DNA of 54,206 nt from positions 1 through 54,206 of IMG/VR virus record IMGVR_UViG_3300023174_000215, one strand, 5' to 3'. This DNA is from a virus. Position 1 is the first letter of the stretch. Each line of letters starts with the position of its first letter. The notes beneath the pieces were generated by a model, which saw only the letters and a list, made by a program, of their open reading frames with translations, was not told where the DNA came from and did no database searches. This document shows positions 5,606 through 14,020 of this stretch, in pieces. The translations under genes and the position numbers were made by a program.

Positions 5606-7639
5606 TTATATGTTGTCTTTAATTAGTTTTACTTCACAGTAATCTGTGGTGCAGTATTGTTCTCCGATTGCATCACTAGCCATACCAGCATAGACACCAG
5701 CAAAGTCGATAGGGAAGAGAGTCATCTTGTACTCTTCATACTCTTCTTGAGTAATCTGAGTGTAGGGCATCTGAGGATAAACATGATTGCCTGACGGAAG
5801 AAACGAAACAGTCTTTAGCTGACCGTCGTACATATGAAGAGCGGTTCCAACATCTTTGCTTTCAGTCTCAGTATTAAATGAGATTGTTACAGAGACAGAG
5901 TTATCTGACCAGTAGCGTTGTGCTGTTGCAGCAAGCGCCATTTTTTCATAGATAGAAACTTCTTTCTCTGAACGAACAGCGTTGGACTCAACAGGAAAGA
6001 ACACTACTAAGGTTGTCTCAGGTGACTCACTCGCTGGTTCTACACGATAGTTAGCCATCTTAAAGAGAGGGAGCATTGGGTCAGAGTTAGCAAAACGAAT
6101 AGCACGAAGGAAGTGCTTACCGCCAACAGGCCAATGAACTCCAGGAGACTCTCCAGCTAAGATAGATACTGTGCCTGAAGGCTTAACAGTAGTCATTTTA
6201 ATAGACTCACGGATACCAAGCCACTCTGAATAAGACTTATCATAAGAGTTGATAGTTGCATATCCCTCGTCCATCCACTTACGAAGAACTGGTAATCCCT
6301 TATTATCTGCAAAGTTTGCAACGCCCGAAATTGATGTACCAATACGGCGGTTGCGTTGCATGATTGCGTTTGTCTCTTCCCAATGGGTAGGCAAGAGAGT
6401 AACAGTCTTAGCATAGAGATAAGCAAACTTGAGAGTGCGCTTGAAGTCATCTAAATTGTCATGACGATTGAGGTAAGTCTCTACCAATGTGCAGCACTCA
6501 AAGCTTTCTAATGATTGCTCAGCACATGGGTTGTATCCTGCAATACGCCAATCCTTGTTGTTCTCAGGGTCAGCAAGGCGACCATACTTCTTAGATACAT
6601 CCATCCAAATAACTCCTGGCTCACCATTACGGGCGATTCCATCCACGATTGCAGATAGGTCATCGCCCACATTTACTGATACAGAGTTGTTACTCATCCA
6701 AGCCCAACCTGGGCTCTTAGCATCATATGAATTACGGGCGGGAAATCTTTCAGGGTTCTTTAGATTAAGGAAGTCTTGGTCATCCAAGCGACCCATTAAG
6801 AGTTCAGCAGAACGACGAACGTTGCCACTAACGACGCACACACCGATAAGATTACCGAGGTCAGCAATATCCACACGACTAAGCTTTTCACCTGCACGTC
6901 CTCCAAAGATTCTATTAACATGACCGTGTAAACGGATTAAAGGTTCTGCTCCTGCTGCTGTACCACCAAATGTTTTGATTGGTTCGCCCGCTGGACGGAT
7001 TCCTTTGTAATCAAATACTGGAGCTTTCGTATCTGGTCTGAGGTAGGAATTGATGAGGGCTGCGGTGCTCTCGACCCAGCCTTCTCGGGTGTCGGGGATG
7101 ACATATGGTTCTCCTTGTAATGGTTCATAAATATTAAAATCTTTATCGGCGCCTTTATCGTCAAAGCCAACTCCCACGCCAAGCATGGAGGCTTCCATTA
7201 AGAAAGCAAAAGGCTTAGCTGGGTCAGTCTTGGTCATAGAACCCGTCGACACAAACGCACAGTTCTGCAAAGCAGCAGAGTTCTTCTGCTCATTTACTAG
7301 GGGCGTTCCCATTACCCATAGACCTCTACCTGGTGGTGTCCACTTTAACTGGAACAAACGGTCAAAAGCTTCTTTAGCTGAGGCTTGAGCCTTGGCATCA
7401 TTCCACGGAAGTCGGTTGGATTTAGCGTGGTCTTTCTGCAACGAGTACATGCCATTGATGACCCGCTCACATACATCGACCCAAGTCTCCTTGGTTCCAT
7501 CTTCTTTAAGTCTTGAATAGGTACGAAGGAAGGTTATCTCCCCCACCGAATTACCTGCCGCATCTTGATATCCCCAAGGAACTTTCTTCTCTCGATATGT
7601 GCTAAGAAAGTCTTCTGCCAAACGAAACGACAAGGCCAT
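5606..7639 (-). CDS. nrdJ: Class II ribonucleotide reductase (B12-dependent)
   Basis: 677 residues, monomeric adenosylcobalamin-dependent ribonucleoside-triphosphate reductase of the Lactobacillus leichmannii type, making dNTPs from NTPs for phage DNA synthesis. Active-site residues line up with that enzyme: Cys127 (NCAF), Cys372 and Glu374 in NPCAEQSLESF, and Cys383 eleven residues on. The C-terminal shuttle pair Cys663-x4-Cys668 (CTTDYC) is intact. SGNVRRSAEL at 271-280 is also typical. Strong ribosome site AGAAGG before the ATG. Needs host cobalamin but no oxygen and no separate small subunit. Last gene of the minus-strand array; ends 13 nt before the shared terminator. Confidence 0.95.
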   Translation of the reverse strand: MALSFRLAEDFLSTYREKKVPWGYQDAAGNSVGEITFLRTYSRLKEDGTKETWVDVCERVINGMYSLQKDHAKSNRLPWNDAKAQASAKEAFDRLFQLKWTPPGRGLWVMGTPLVNEQKNSAALQNCAFVSTGSMTKTDPAKPFAFLMEASMLGVGVGFDDKGADKDFNIYEPLQGEPYVIPDTREGWVESTAALINSYLRPDTKAPVFDYKGIRPAGEPIKTFGGTAAGAEPLIRLHGHVNRIFGGRAGEKLSRVDIADLGNLIGVCVVSGNVRRSAELLMGRLDDQDFLNLKNPERFPARNSYDAKSPGWAWMSNNSVSVNVGDDLSAIVDGIARNGEPGVIWMDVSKKYGRLADPENNKDWRIAGYNPCAEQSLESFECCTLVETYLNRHDNLDDFKRTLKFAYLYAKTVTLLPTHWEETNAIMQRNRRIGTSISGVANFADNKGLPVLRKWMDEGYATINSYDKSYSEWLGIRESIKMTTVKPSGTVSILAGESPGVHWPVGGKHFLRAIRFANSDPMLPLFKMANYRVEPASESPETTLVVFFPVESNAVRSEKEVSIYEKMALAATAQRYWSDNSVSVTISFNTETESKDVGTALHMYDGQLKTVSFLPSGNHVYPQMPYTQITQEEYEEYKMTLFPIDFAGVYAGMASDAIGEQYCTTDYCEVKLIKDNI

Positions 7640-7792
7640 TTTTCCTTCTCTCTATTAAATAATCGTCTCCAAAAATCGGAGAGGTTGATAGTGTAACTGA
7701 CCTGACCCTAATCTACAGGCCCACCACTTTGCAACTCTAGGGAGTACACCTGTTCATGCGATAAATCACACTCTTATCGCATACAAGTTTTG
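7640..7792 (-). promoter_or_regulatory. nrdJ leader with 9-bp inverted repeat
   Basis: A 153-bp gap upstream of nrdJ. It holds a perfect 9-bp inverted repeat, ATGCGATAA (7756-7764) and TTATCGCAT (7774-7782), spacer 9 nt, and a small hairpin TCTCC/GGAGA (about 7669-7685) close to the ribosome site. The repeat could be an operator or a terminator for the gene ending at 7793; there is no clear T-run. No cobalamin-riboswitch B12 box was seen. Confidence 0.4.
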
Positions 7793-9274
7793 TTACTGGT
7801 CTTCTATAGATTGTTGAATAATACGAGTTGTTTGTTCTTCATTTAACCCGTTATCTGGTAGCTCGCGGAGTGCTTGTGCCTTGTCTCCAAAGATAGAACT
7901 AAGTACTCCAGCACCGCCTTGGCGTTCAACTGTCATGCGAATAAACTCTCGTGAATCATCTAATTCTTTAGTAGTTTTAATTAACTTAAACAGTCGGTCA
8001 ATCTCCTGCGAAACATTGGGGTCTGCGTATCCACCGTTCATTTCTTCGGTAAAACGCATGAAAGCAACGCGTTGTCCCTGCATTTCAATGATTGCGTTAA
8101 TCAAACTCTTTAGTTGGTCTTTAGTCTTTACTTCAATAGGAAGCTTGAATGCACATACACTTTGGGGTTTAAATGCAGGGCAGTTAGAAGCTACAAAACA
8201 TGTATCGCATTGACGTAAACTAGTGTCTTGTGACTGCACAACAGATACATCTTTAATGACATCATTACCTGTTTCATCTTGCTCTACAACTGACTTATAG
8301 GTGTATCCAAAGACGGGTAAATTGCCCATTTCTTCTGGATTTCGGGGTTCAAGTTTCCGCATCCCACCCCCCTTGTTATCGTTATGTGCAGGAGTAGTTT
8401 CCCCACTTTGCTCCACTTCACTCCACTCGTTGTTATCGTGTAACAGTGCGTCATCTTCGTTACCGTGCATGTTGTTTAACCTCGCTTCAAGTTGTTCAAA
8501 TGACCATACTGCTAATCGACACACCTCTTGTGGGTCGTCTTCCATAATCAAGTCATAGCTTAGACCAGCTTTATCATAGATAGCGCTGTACCTAACTCGG
8601 GCTTGTTCTTTCATCTTCTTGGGGTATCGAACTAATCTTGTTCCGTCCCAGATAATAGTTTCACCGTGCAACATGGGTGCTATCCACGACAGGCTACTAG
8701 CTGATTCAACCTTGACCTGCCTGAGGTTGTCAGGCTTAGCGGTATTGATAGCGTGGAACCTGGTGCCGTATTTATTAAAATAAGTCTTGGTTACTGAGGA
8801 TAGTTGGGTCTCGTATTCAATATCATCGCCCATAATTCCTATGTCCAGGTAGGACTCAACCATAGCCTTGAGGCCTTCAGGGCCCGTCTGGGACTGCCAG
8901 ATAGGTTGGAACTTACCTGGAGGTACCTCGGCCCAACAAGTACGCCGTTGCTCCTCTACGAAGGCTGGGTCAAGTGTTGGATGGGTTACTTCATTAAAGG
9001 TAGTAAGGCGGTCAATGTTATTAGCAACGAACTCTTCATATCCTGCTGCAAACTCTTCAAATTCATTTGGCCCCAGTTTTTCAACTTTGGGAATACCAGC
9101 ATGGACATAGATGTGGGTGTCTTTGCTGAAGTAGTTTTCTAATAGATAGACCTTAGTCTTAGGCAACCCGCGTTTAACAAGGCGCCAATAGCTCACGCCA
9201 ACGTGGTTGGCTGTGGTTGTCTCAAGGAGGGTGCGGTTAGAAGGAACCTCAGCACCCAGATATATCAGTTTCAA
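7793..9274 (-). CDS. TGT/DpdA-like TIM-barrel protein, putative
   Basis: 493 residues. The first 270 resemble actinophage proteins related to tRNA-guanine transglycosylase/DpdA barrels: a start like KLIYLGAEVPSNRTLL, GTRFHAINTAKPDNL, and a SLSWIAPM segment followed by YPKKMKEQAR. The site usually occupied by Asp in the first barrel motif reads YVHAG here, so activity is uncertain. A linker rich in Asp, Glu and Asn (about 285-320) leads to a second part with a four-Cys cluster C-x2-C-x5-C-x7-C (CDTCFVASNCP onward), which could bind zinc or Fe-S. Overlaps the HAD-like gene by 4 nt. Function unproven; base exchange in tRNA or DNA is one possibility. Confidence 0.5.
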   Translation of the reverse strand: MKLIYLGAEVPSNRTLLETTTANHVGVSYWRLVKRGLPKTKVYLLENYFSKDTHIYVHAGIPKVEKLGPNEFEEFAAGYEEFVANNIDRLTTFNEVTHPTLDPAFVEEQRRTCWAEVPPGKFQPIWQSQTGPEGLKAMVESYLDIGIMGDDIEYETQLSSVTKTYFNKYGTRFHAINTAKPDNLRQVKVESASSLSWIAPMLHGETIIWDGTRLVRYPKKMKEQARVRYSAIYDKAGLSYDLIMEDDPQEVCRLAVWSFEQLEARLNNMHGNEDDALLHDNNEWSEVEQSGETTPAHNDNKGGGMRKLEPRNPEEMGNLPVFGYTYKSVVEQDETGNDVIKDVSVVQSQDTSLRQCDTCFVASNCPAFKPQSVCAFKLPIEVKTKDQLKSLINAIIEMQGQRVAFMRFTEEMNGGYADPNVSQEIDRLFKLIKTTKELDDSREFIRMTVERQGGAGVLSSIFGDKAQALRELPDNGLNEEQTTRIIQQSIEDQ

Positions 9275-9726
9275 ACCCGTGGGTCTTCCTTTAGCATTTC
9301 CATCTGCTTATCCATCTCTTCTTCGATGGCTTTCCAACTACGAACGCCTTGGCGTCCATCTGGACGAAATTCTGGGCGCAAATAATTAGGGTGTAGAAAC
9401 AGTAAGGTGTCTATGCCTTGCTCTAGTAATTCTTTGGCAAGTTCAACATTGGCTGTAACTACTAGTTCTACTTTACCTTGTGAGCGACAGTACTTAACCT
9501 GTTCTAGCTCTGGGTTTTCTAAAATACCTGGTGCGGTGTTATCTACCAAGTCATCATAAGTATTTACTTTGTGCTCTAATAACCAGCGGTGTGTTTTTTC
9601 TTTTTCTTCTGATAGTAAAACTACACGCATATCTTCGCTGAACATGCGGTATAGCGCCATGCCCGCATAGATAGGGGAGTTGGAATTATGGCGTAATACG
9701 CCATCGACAAACATTACAATTGCCAC
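9271..9726 (-). CDS. HAD-like protein lacking the nucleophile, putative
   Basis: 151 residues. The N-terminus MAIVMFVDGVLR looks like HAD motif I (DxDGVL), but the first Asp is replaced by Phe, so a phosphatase reaction is doubtful. VVLLSEE fits motif II and the later ELVVTANVELAKELLEQG to LLFLHPN fits the rest of a Rossmann-type HAD fold. Its stop overlaps the start of the TGT-like gene, so the two are probably co-translated and may work as a pair. Confidence 0.5.
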   Translation of the reverse strand: MAIVMFVDGVLRHNSNSPIYAGMALYRMFSEDMRVVLLSEEKEKTHRWLLEHKVNTYDDLVDNTAPGILENPELEQVKYCRSQGKVELVVTANVELAKELLEQGIDTLLFLHPNYLRPEFRPDGRQGVRSWKAIEEEMDKQMEMLKEDPRV

Positions 9727-9753
9727 AATGTATTTCTCCGTATAGTTAGTTTA

Positions 9754-10662
9754 CTATTTAGATGATATTGCTCTGCGAATCAGAACCCTAGCATCTGGAA
9801 GTTCCATACCGTAGGTCTGGGACTCAAACTCTTGACGTGTCTTTTTAGACAAATCTTTTAACTGTTTTAGTGCTTGTACAACTCCTGATGACTTACCTGC
9901 CTGCCAACGGTAGTTAGAGTAGTCTAAATAACCCTGTCCGCTTTGGCTAAACGCAGCATTTCTTCCATGATGTATATCTTCAAACAAAGCCGCGCCTTGT
10001 TCAATAGATAGTTTAAGTGCAGCTTCAGCGTTGCGTCGTGCAGCATCTGTTGTTGCTGTACCAATCTTAGATAACGCTTCTGAATAACGGGTCAGAATTT
10101 CAACCGCCATATTTTCATCGCGGGTTACTTTGCGTTCCCAATCTCTACCAACTGTTACTGTTAGATTCTGTGGTTCAACAGTCCAATCATCATCAGTTAA
10201 TGAATATGCAGCGTAAGGTTTGATGTTACGGATATCCGTCTGAACATTGACATAGAATGTAAGCTCAAATGCGCCCATGAACTCTTCAGTTTTTGGGTGC
10301 AGGTCTTCACGGAAATTTTCATTAAACATATCCGCAATCTCTTTATCACTAAAGCCCGCATATTTTGTATTCGATTGGCGGAAGCGAATGTAATCAACTC
10401 CTACAAGACAATCTAAATCTGCTGGACTACGATTAGCGGCCCATTGAAACGATACGCCTGAACCCGCTATCCAAGCGTGAACGTAAGCTTCAGGGTTGTA
10501 ATAGTTGTTGCGAAGGTGTTCAAATAAAATACGAAGGATGCCATCACGGACGCTACCAACCATTTGGTTATCACGGAATAGGCGTGGGTCTAACCCAGCT
10601 TGGGGGTTACTAAAGTAGGAGGTTTCTGAAGGCTCTACTGTTACAGCCTCATATAAACTCAT
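9754..10662 (-). CDS. Nucleotidyltransferase-fold protein
   Basis: 302 residues. WIAGSGVSFQW followed by SPADLDCLVGVD (about 64-90) matches the Pol-beta-type nucleotidyltransferase signature: helix turn GS and a D-x-D metal pair. The rest is helical and has no recognised domain; C-terminus basic. Such enzymes add nucleotides to RNA, proteins or small molecules. It lies 28 nt upstream of the HAD-like and TGT-like genes in the same direction, so all three may be expressed together. Confidence 0.7.
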   Translation of the reverse strand: MSLYEAVTVEPSETSYFSNPQAGLDPRLFRDNQMVGSVRDGILRILFEHLRNNYYNPEAYVHAWIAGSGVSFQWAANRSPADLDCLVGVDYIRFRQSNTKYAGFSDKEIADMFNENFREDLHPKTEEFMGAFELTFYVNVQTDIRNIKPYAAYSLTDDDWTVEPQNLTVTVGRDWERKVTRDENMAVEILTRYSEALSKIGTATTDAARRNAEAALKLSIEQGAALFEDIHHGRNAAFSQSGQGYLDYSNYRWQAGKSSGVVQALKQLKDLSKKTRQEFESQTYGMELPDARVLIRRAISSK

Positions 10663-10669
10663 TTAGTTA

Positions 10670-10888
10670 TTATAGTTCTTTTTCTTTCTTTTCCTTGTAC
10701 ATAATGTCAGATTCAAACTCAAATTTGCGATGCTTTTCTGGAGCATCGACAGCAGTTTTTGTCATAAAACCACACGCTTGATGTGCACCAACAAATTGTT
10801 GCGCCCATAAAACAGCCAGCGTTTCGTTTTCCTCAACATCAATTTGAAAAGATGCCATGCACGTGCAAGACATTTCGATGAACGCCAT
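10670..10888 (-). CDS. Small protein with Cys/His pattern, unknown
   Basis: 72 residues with MSCTCMASFQ, a later AHQACGFM and a Lys/Glu-rich tail. The C-x-C, H-x2-C arrangement resembles small phage proteins that bind one zinc. Ends 8 nt upstream of the nucleotidyltransferase start. Function unknown. Confidence 0.7.
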   Translation of the reverse strand: MAFIEMSCTCMASFQIDVEENETLAVLWAQQFVGAHQACGFMTKTAVDAPEKHRKFEFESDIMYKEKKEKEL

Positions 10889-10912
10889 AGGAGGCCACCC
10901 TTCACTGTGTAG

Positions 10913-11197
10913 TTACAGTATACCCCTGTCAGATAGGGCTTGAAGTATTGAACTGGCCGTGGCTTTCTCGTTTGGGGTCGCTGCGGCAATCATTTCGGCA
11001 ACAATAATGTTGCTTAATTCTGAGTTTTTAACCACCTCTAGGATGTCTTGACACCCGTGCTTTACGTCCGCATTTGTCGCTTTACGCCCAATTTTTAAGG
11101 GCGCATCCATACTGGTAGTGGCATAAAACGACCCATCTGGGCGCTTTACGATTAAAAAGGCTGTTTCAACCTCTTCAGGTTCTTTAGCCTTAGCCAT
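10913..11197 (-). CDS. Conserved-looking phage protein, unknown
   Basis: 94 residues, N-terminus Lys/Glu-rich, then beta strands (ETAFLIVKRPDGSFYATT) and helices with one Cys. No enzyme motif seen. It starts on the base where the upstream gene's stop ends, indicating coupling with that Cys-rich protein. Confidence 0.75.
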   Translation of the reverse strand: MAKAKEPEEVETAFLIVKRPDGSFYATTSMDAPLKIGRKATNADVKHGCQDILEVVKNSELSNIIVAEMIAAATPNEKATASSILQALSDRGIL

Positions 11198-11763
11198 TAG
11201 CTATACAGACCCTGTTGCTTAAAGGCTTTCTCTTGGACTACGGACTTAACTGGGCAGTAATCACAAAGGTAGACCTTTGGTCCGCTACTTTCCTTTTCTA
11301 ACCCTGCATCTAAACGCTCTTTGGCTGTATCAGCTTTAAGAAGCTTTTTATCACTTTTGTAATCGCCACAATCTTTAGTTTGCTTGTGTGCAATCCAACA
11401 AGTCATTGCATCTGCTGTAAAATTCTCTTTAGTTGCATAGAAATTGGTACCAAAAATATCTAAACCCTGGGCACCTTCTTGAATCTGCTTCATAATGCCT
11501 TCTTTTACCTTTGGAATAATCCAAAAACGAACAGGCAAATAATAGATAACGCGGTCATCGCGGTTGGTGCACCCTTTATCAATGTGCTGGTCTACAAAGA
11601 AACGTAGGGCCTCATCAAATTCAACGGTGTTCTCTCCGCCTTCTGGGCCAGAGTAACCAGGGATTTCATCAATAGTCTTGCACTTAAGGCACTTCATCAA
11701 GCGCATCATTGGTTCATTAGGGTCGACTTTTGCGCTCTTTAAAGTGGAAAGGTCAAGTGTCAT
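11197..11763 (-). CDS. Cysteine-containing phage protein, unknown
   Basis: 188 residues. C-x2-C near position 25 (CLKCKT), single Cys in the middle, C in KDCGDY and a C-terminal CDYCPVKS pair: a likely zinc site formed by the two ends. Central part alternates helix and strand. Preceded by a good ribosome site (AAGGAGCAACT). No function recognised. Confidence 0.75.
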   Translation of the reverse strand: MTLDLSTLKSAKVDPNEPMMRLMKCLKCKTIDEIPGYSGPEGGENTVEFDEALRFFVDQHIDKGCTNRDDRVIYYLPVRFWIIPKVKEGIMKQIQEGAQGLDIFGTNFYATKENFTADAMTCWIAHKQTKDCGDYKSDKKLLKADTAKERLDAGLEKESSGPKVYLCDYCPVKSVVQEKAFKQQGLYS

Positions 11764-11803
11764 AGTTGCTCCTTGTAGTAGACCGAGTTAATCTTATCAC
11801 AGA

Positions 11804-12244
11804 TTATTTGGCTGGTTTTTCCCCGCGCTTTTTTAATGCTGCTGCAATCTTTGCTTGGCGTGCAGCGGCATCAGCTTTTGCAGCCTCTTTGTCTACACGA
11901 GGCTTACTATAGATAGACCCTGCATCTTTAGGTGTTTCCATAGATGGAGCATCAGTCTTAATAATTGGCTTTGGCTTTGGTAATTTAATTCTATCTTTTG
12001 CGGGAACTACATACCCTGCGTTTTCTTCGTTGGTCATATGGCGACCTGAAAGTTTAGGTTCTACTTCCATGCCTGGTGCAACTGGCATAGTAATCTTGTC
12101 TGGACGTGCATCAATATGGGCATTGACGGGAGCACCACGATGTAGGTGTTGTCTGTTTAATAACCCTTTATGAACAGGATTAGATGGGTCATAGTTACTT
12201 ACACGAAGTGAACTAGGACCACGGTCTTCTGGCAAATCAGACAC
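11804..12244 (-). CDS. Low-complexity hydrophilic protein
   Basis: 146 residues rich in Pro, Lys, Asp and Ala, with a helical Lys/Ala C-terminus (AAKADAAARQAKIAAALKK). Probably mostly disordered. GTG start sharing one base with the preceding stop TAG. First of a run of about a dozen small hydrophilic proteins that may be minor virion or DNA-associated components; this is inference from composition only. Confidence 0.7.
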   Translation of the reverse strand: MSDLPEDRGPSSLRVSNYDPSNPVHKGLLNRQHLHRGAPVNAHIDARPDKITMPVAPGMEVEPKLSGRHMTNEENAGYVVPAKDRIKLPKPKPIIKTDAPSMETPKDAGSIYSKPRVDKEAAKADAAARQAKIAAALKKRGEKPAK

Positions 12245-12375
12245 TACTTATCCTTTTTCTTTTCTTCTTTAGAAAAGTGCTGTGACATTTCATCCATAGA
12301 TTCTGGGGTTAAATAATCCCAACCTTCAGGACGGTCATCAGATGGCTCTGGAAACTGTGGTGTTGTTGGCTTCAT
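12244..12375 (-). CDS. Small hydrophilic protein, unknown
   Basis: 43 residues starting MKPTTPQFPEPSDD and ending in a Lys-rich tail. Too short for most ORF searches but precisely packed: it overlaps the start of the following gene by 1 nt and its ATG overlaps the previous stop. Probably disordered. Confidence 0.6.
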   Translation of the reverse strand: MKPTTPQFPEPSDDRPEGWDYLTPESMDEMSQHFSKEEKKKDK

Positions 12376-12533
12376 TAGAGTCGCTTATTTGCTTCGTCAT
12401 ACTCAGCTTCGTGAGTATCAGGCTGTGGGTTTGCTAATTCATATCCAAATTTACGGCCGAAATAATCATTGCGGTCTTCTTCGTGATTTGATACACGACC
12501 AGAATCGTTTGCTCTATCTTTTGGAGTAGGCAT
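12375..12533 (-). CDS. Small hydrophilic protein, unknown
   Basis: 52 residues starting MPTPKDRANDSGR, rich in Asn, Asp, Glu and Arg. Its PTPKDRAND resembles the VPDRANDTKR of the next upstream gene, hinting at a shared short segment. Stop overlaps the next ATG by one base. Function unknown. Confidence 0.65.
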   Translation of the reverse strand: MPTPKDRANDSGRVSNHEEDRNDYFGRKFGYELANPQPDTHEAEYDEANKRL

Positions 12534-12536
12534 TAT

Positions 12537-12749
12537 TTAAAACCCCAAATCTGAAGCACAAGACTCACACACACGGCCTTGACCTGCGTAATCTTGTGCA
12601 CCTTTGTTACCGCAATTGTCACATTTCCATTTTGGATTGTCATTTCCTGTGACAGTTTCGTTTTCCCAAGTTTTCATGGCTGTTTTAGACAAAGAAGTAT
12701 GGGGAGCACGTTTTGTATCGTTAGCACGGTCTGGAACTAAATTAGCCAT
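12537..12749 (-). CDS. Small zinc-ribbon protein
   Basis: 70 residues: hydrophilic N-terminus (ANLVPDRANDTKR) and a C-terminal ribbon CDNCGNKG with CESCAS 16 residues later, a classic four-Cys zinc site. Ends 3 nt before the next start. May be a DNA- or protein-binding accessory factor. Confidence 0.75.
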   Translation of the reverse strand: MANLVPDRANDTKRAPHTSLSKTAMKTWENETVTGNDNPKWKCDNCGNKGAQDYAGQGRVCESCASDLGF

Positions 12750-12751
12750 AA

Positions 12752-12958
12752 TTAACCTACGGGATTTACTTTAGATGGCTCTTCTGAGTTGATGAAACCA
12801 TAGTTCATATATGGATGTAGTCCAGCGCGATTCTTTACAACATCTTGGTCACCCATACCTGGGATTACTGTTGTATTTGGACGGCGCTTGCGATATTTGC
12901 CATCTGTTGCGCCTTCTAAAAGCGATGCGTTCTGTGAACGTGATGCGTTTACTGTCAT
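12752..12958 (-). CDS. Small basic hydrophilic protein
   Basis: 68 residues beginning MTVNASRSQNASLL, rich in Asn, Arg and Gly. AAAGGAACCCAC gives the ribosome site for this ATG; a longer in-frame start at 13069 would run into the upstream gene and is rejected. Likely disordered; function unknown. Confidence 0.7.
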   Translation of the reverse strand: MTVNASRSQNASLLEGATDGKYRKRRPNTTVIPGMGDQDVVKNRAGLHPYMNYGFINSEEPSKVNPVG

Positions 12959-12968
12959 GTGGGTTCCT

Positions 12969-13166
12969 TTACCAAGTTCCTGTGTTAAATGTTGCTTGTG
13001 ATTCGGCTGCTTTTTGTCCAGCAGTAGGACTCCAATCAACATTACGTCCAGGAGCAAAGGCTCCTGCATCGTGTCCTGCTTGAATCTGTGACCACTTGTT
13101 GTTCTCTACTGCTTTGGCGGCACCTTTGGCAACACGTCGGTCATTAAATGATTTAAGTAGATGCAT
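12969..13166 (-). CDS. Small basic protein, unknown
   Basis: 65 residues; an N-terminal helix MHLLKSFNDRRVAKGAAKAV (basic, amphipathic) and a hydrophilic rest with two Trp. Preceded by AAGGACAAATA, a ribosome site. Could bind nucleic acid or a virion partner; not recognised. Confidence 0.65.
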   Translation of the reverse strand: MHLLKSFNDRRVAKGAAKAVENNKWSQIQAGHDAGAFAPGRNVDWSPTAGQKAAESQATFNTGTW

Positions 13167-13175
13167 TATTTGTCC

Positions 13176-13361
13176 TTACCAAACACTTGAATCGTTTTTA
13201 CGAACAGGTTGTTCGCTTGAAAGATTGTTTGCGCTAAAAGAGGTTTTTCCTTTGTTAAACGCAGCAGTACGAGCTTCTCGTGCGTTGTTGTTTTGGCTTT
13301 TAGTAACGGCATTGTTAGTAAGCCGAGATAAACCAGCATCTAATTTTTTAAAAACGCCCAT
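13176..13361 (-). CDS. Small basic protein, unknown
   Basis: 61 residues starting MGVFKKLDAGLSRL, with a basic amphipathic N-terminal helix and an Asn/Ser/Arg-rich tail. Its start overlaps the stop of the preceding gene, which decides against the longer frame open to 13463. Shape and composition like the product of 12969-13166. Confidence 0.65.
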   Translation of the reverse strand: MGVFKKLDAGLSRLTNNAVTKSQNNNAREARTAAFNKGKTSFSANNLSSEQPVRKNDSSVW

Positions 13362-13588
13362 TATGCCATCCGTCCTTTGAGTAGCTTTGCTGACTTCCTG
13401 CGTAAACAGGTTGAGCAGAGTTCTGCGTGTAATGATTGTACTGGATTTAGTAGTGTTCCACACTCAATACATGGCTTAGAACCGTTGTATTGGGTCTTTA
13501 ATTCGCGCTGAGTAGATAGGCGGACGTCTTCTGCCCCTGCCATACCTTCTCCAGTTGAGTCGGTAAATAGCCCTGGGTCATTCTTCAT
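13361..13588 (-). CDS. Small zinc-ribbon protein
   Basis: 75 residues starting MKNDPGLFTDS. CIECGT and CSTCLRRK, 15 residues apart, form a four-Cys zinc ribbon followed by a basic tail. It overlaps the preceding gene by 11 nt. An upstream TTG start at 13615 is possible but less likely. Confidence 0.7.
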   Translation of the reverse strand: MKNDPGLFTDSTGEGMAGAEDVRLSTQRELKTQYNGSKPCIECGTLLNPVQSLHAELCSTCLRRKSAKLLKGRMA

Positions 13589-13712
13589 TTTTTGACGCCT
13601 TTTCTTTTGCTTCAACAGCCTCTGTCATAGGAACCCATTTTTTAGGGTCTTTTATATCAGGAAACCGATTAACAATAATATCGTTATGAAAATCTTTTTT
13701 ATTACGTCCCAT
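13578..13712 (-). CDS. Small hydrophilic protein, unknown
   Basis: 44 residues starting MGRNKKDFHNDI and containing VNRFPDIKDPKKW, ending in a Lys/Glu helix. Start overlaps the stop of the upstream gene by 1 nt; the 3' end overlaps the zinc-ribbon gene. No function recognised. Confidence 0.6.
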   Translation of the reverse strand: MGRNKKDFHNDIIVNRFPDIKDPKKWVPMTEAVEAKEKASKNEE

Positions 13713-14020
13713 TATCGCCCCTCAAATAACTTTCCCTCAGAGCTAGCTTTAATAAAAGCTGCTGCTCTTGACTCTGCTTTACCCATATTTTGTTTAAACT
13801 TACTAAGTTTTCCTTTAATTGGAAAAGTACGAATTTCTCCTGTGCTGTCAGCTTGGCCTTCAACTACTGCTTTAGGAACAGTAGTACCTTTATCAGTATA
13901 GTGCTCAGTTGATACAACAGTTTGTCCGTTACCAGATGGCTTAAGTTTTCCGCCAATTTTTTCTGCTTTTTTTACCGCTTTACGTGCTCCAGCAGAAAGC
14001 GTTGTTGATTTTTTTGACAT
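13712..14020 (-). CDS. Lysine-rich basic protein
   Basis: 102 residues; Lys-rich start (MSKKSTTLSAGARKAVKKAE) and a second basic helix near the end (LSKFKQNMGKAESRAAAF). Net charge is clearly positive and no cysteine is present. Composition is similar to DNA-packing or internal virion proteins, but there is no direct evidence. Confidence 0.7.
   Translation of the reverse strand: MSKKSTTLSAGARKAVKKAEKIGGKLKPSGNGQTVVSTEHYTDKGTTVPKAVVEGQADSTGEIRTFPIKGKLSKFKQNMGKAESRAAAFIKASSEGKLFEGR

Noticed and set aside
6489-6923. 144-codon plus-strand frame opposite nrdJ
   Set aside because: Antisense to a confidently assigned enzyme; codon pattern follows the other strand.
13361-13615. Longer TTG start for the zinc-ribbon gene
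   Set aside because: The shorter ATG at 13588 has a ribosome site (AAGG) and a smaller overlap with the upstream gene.
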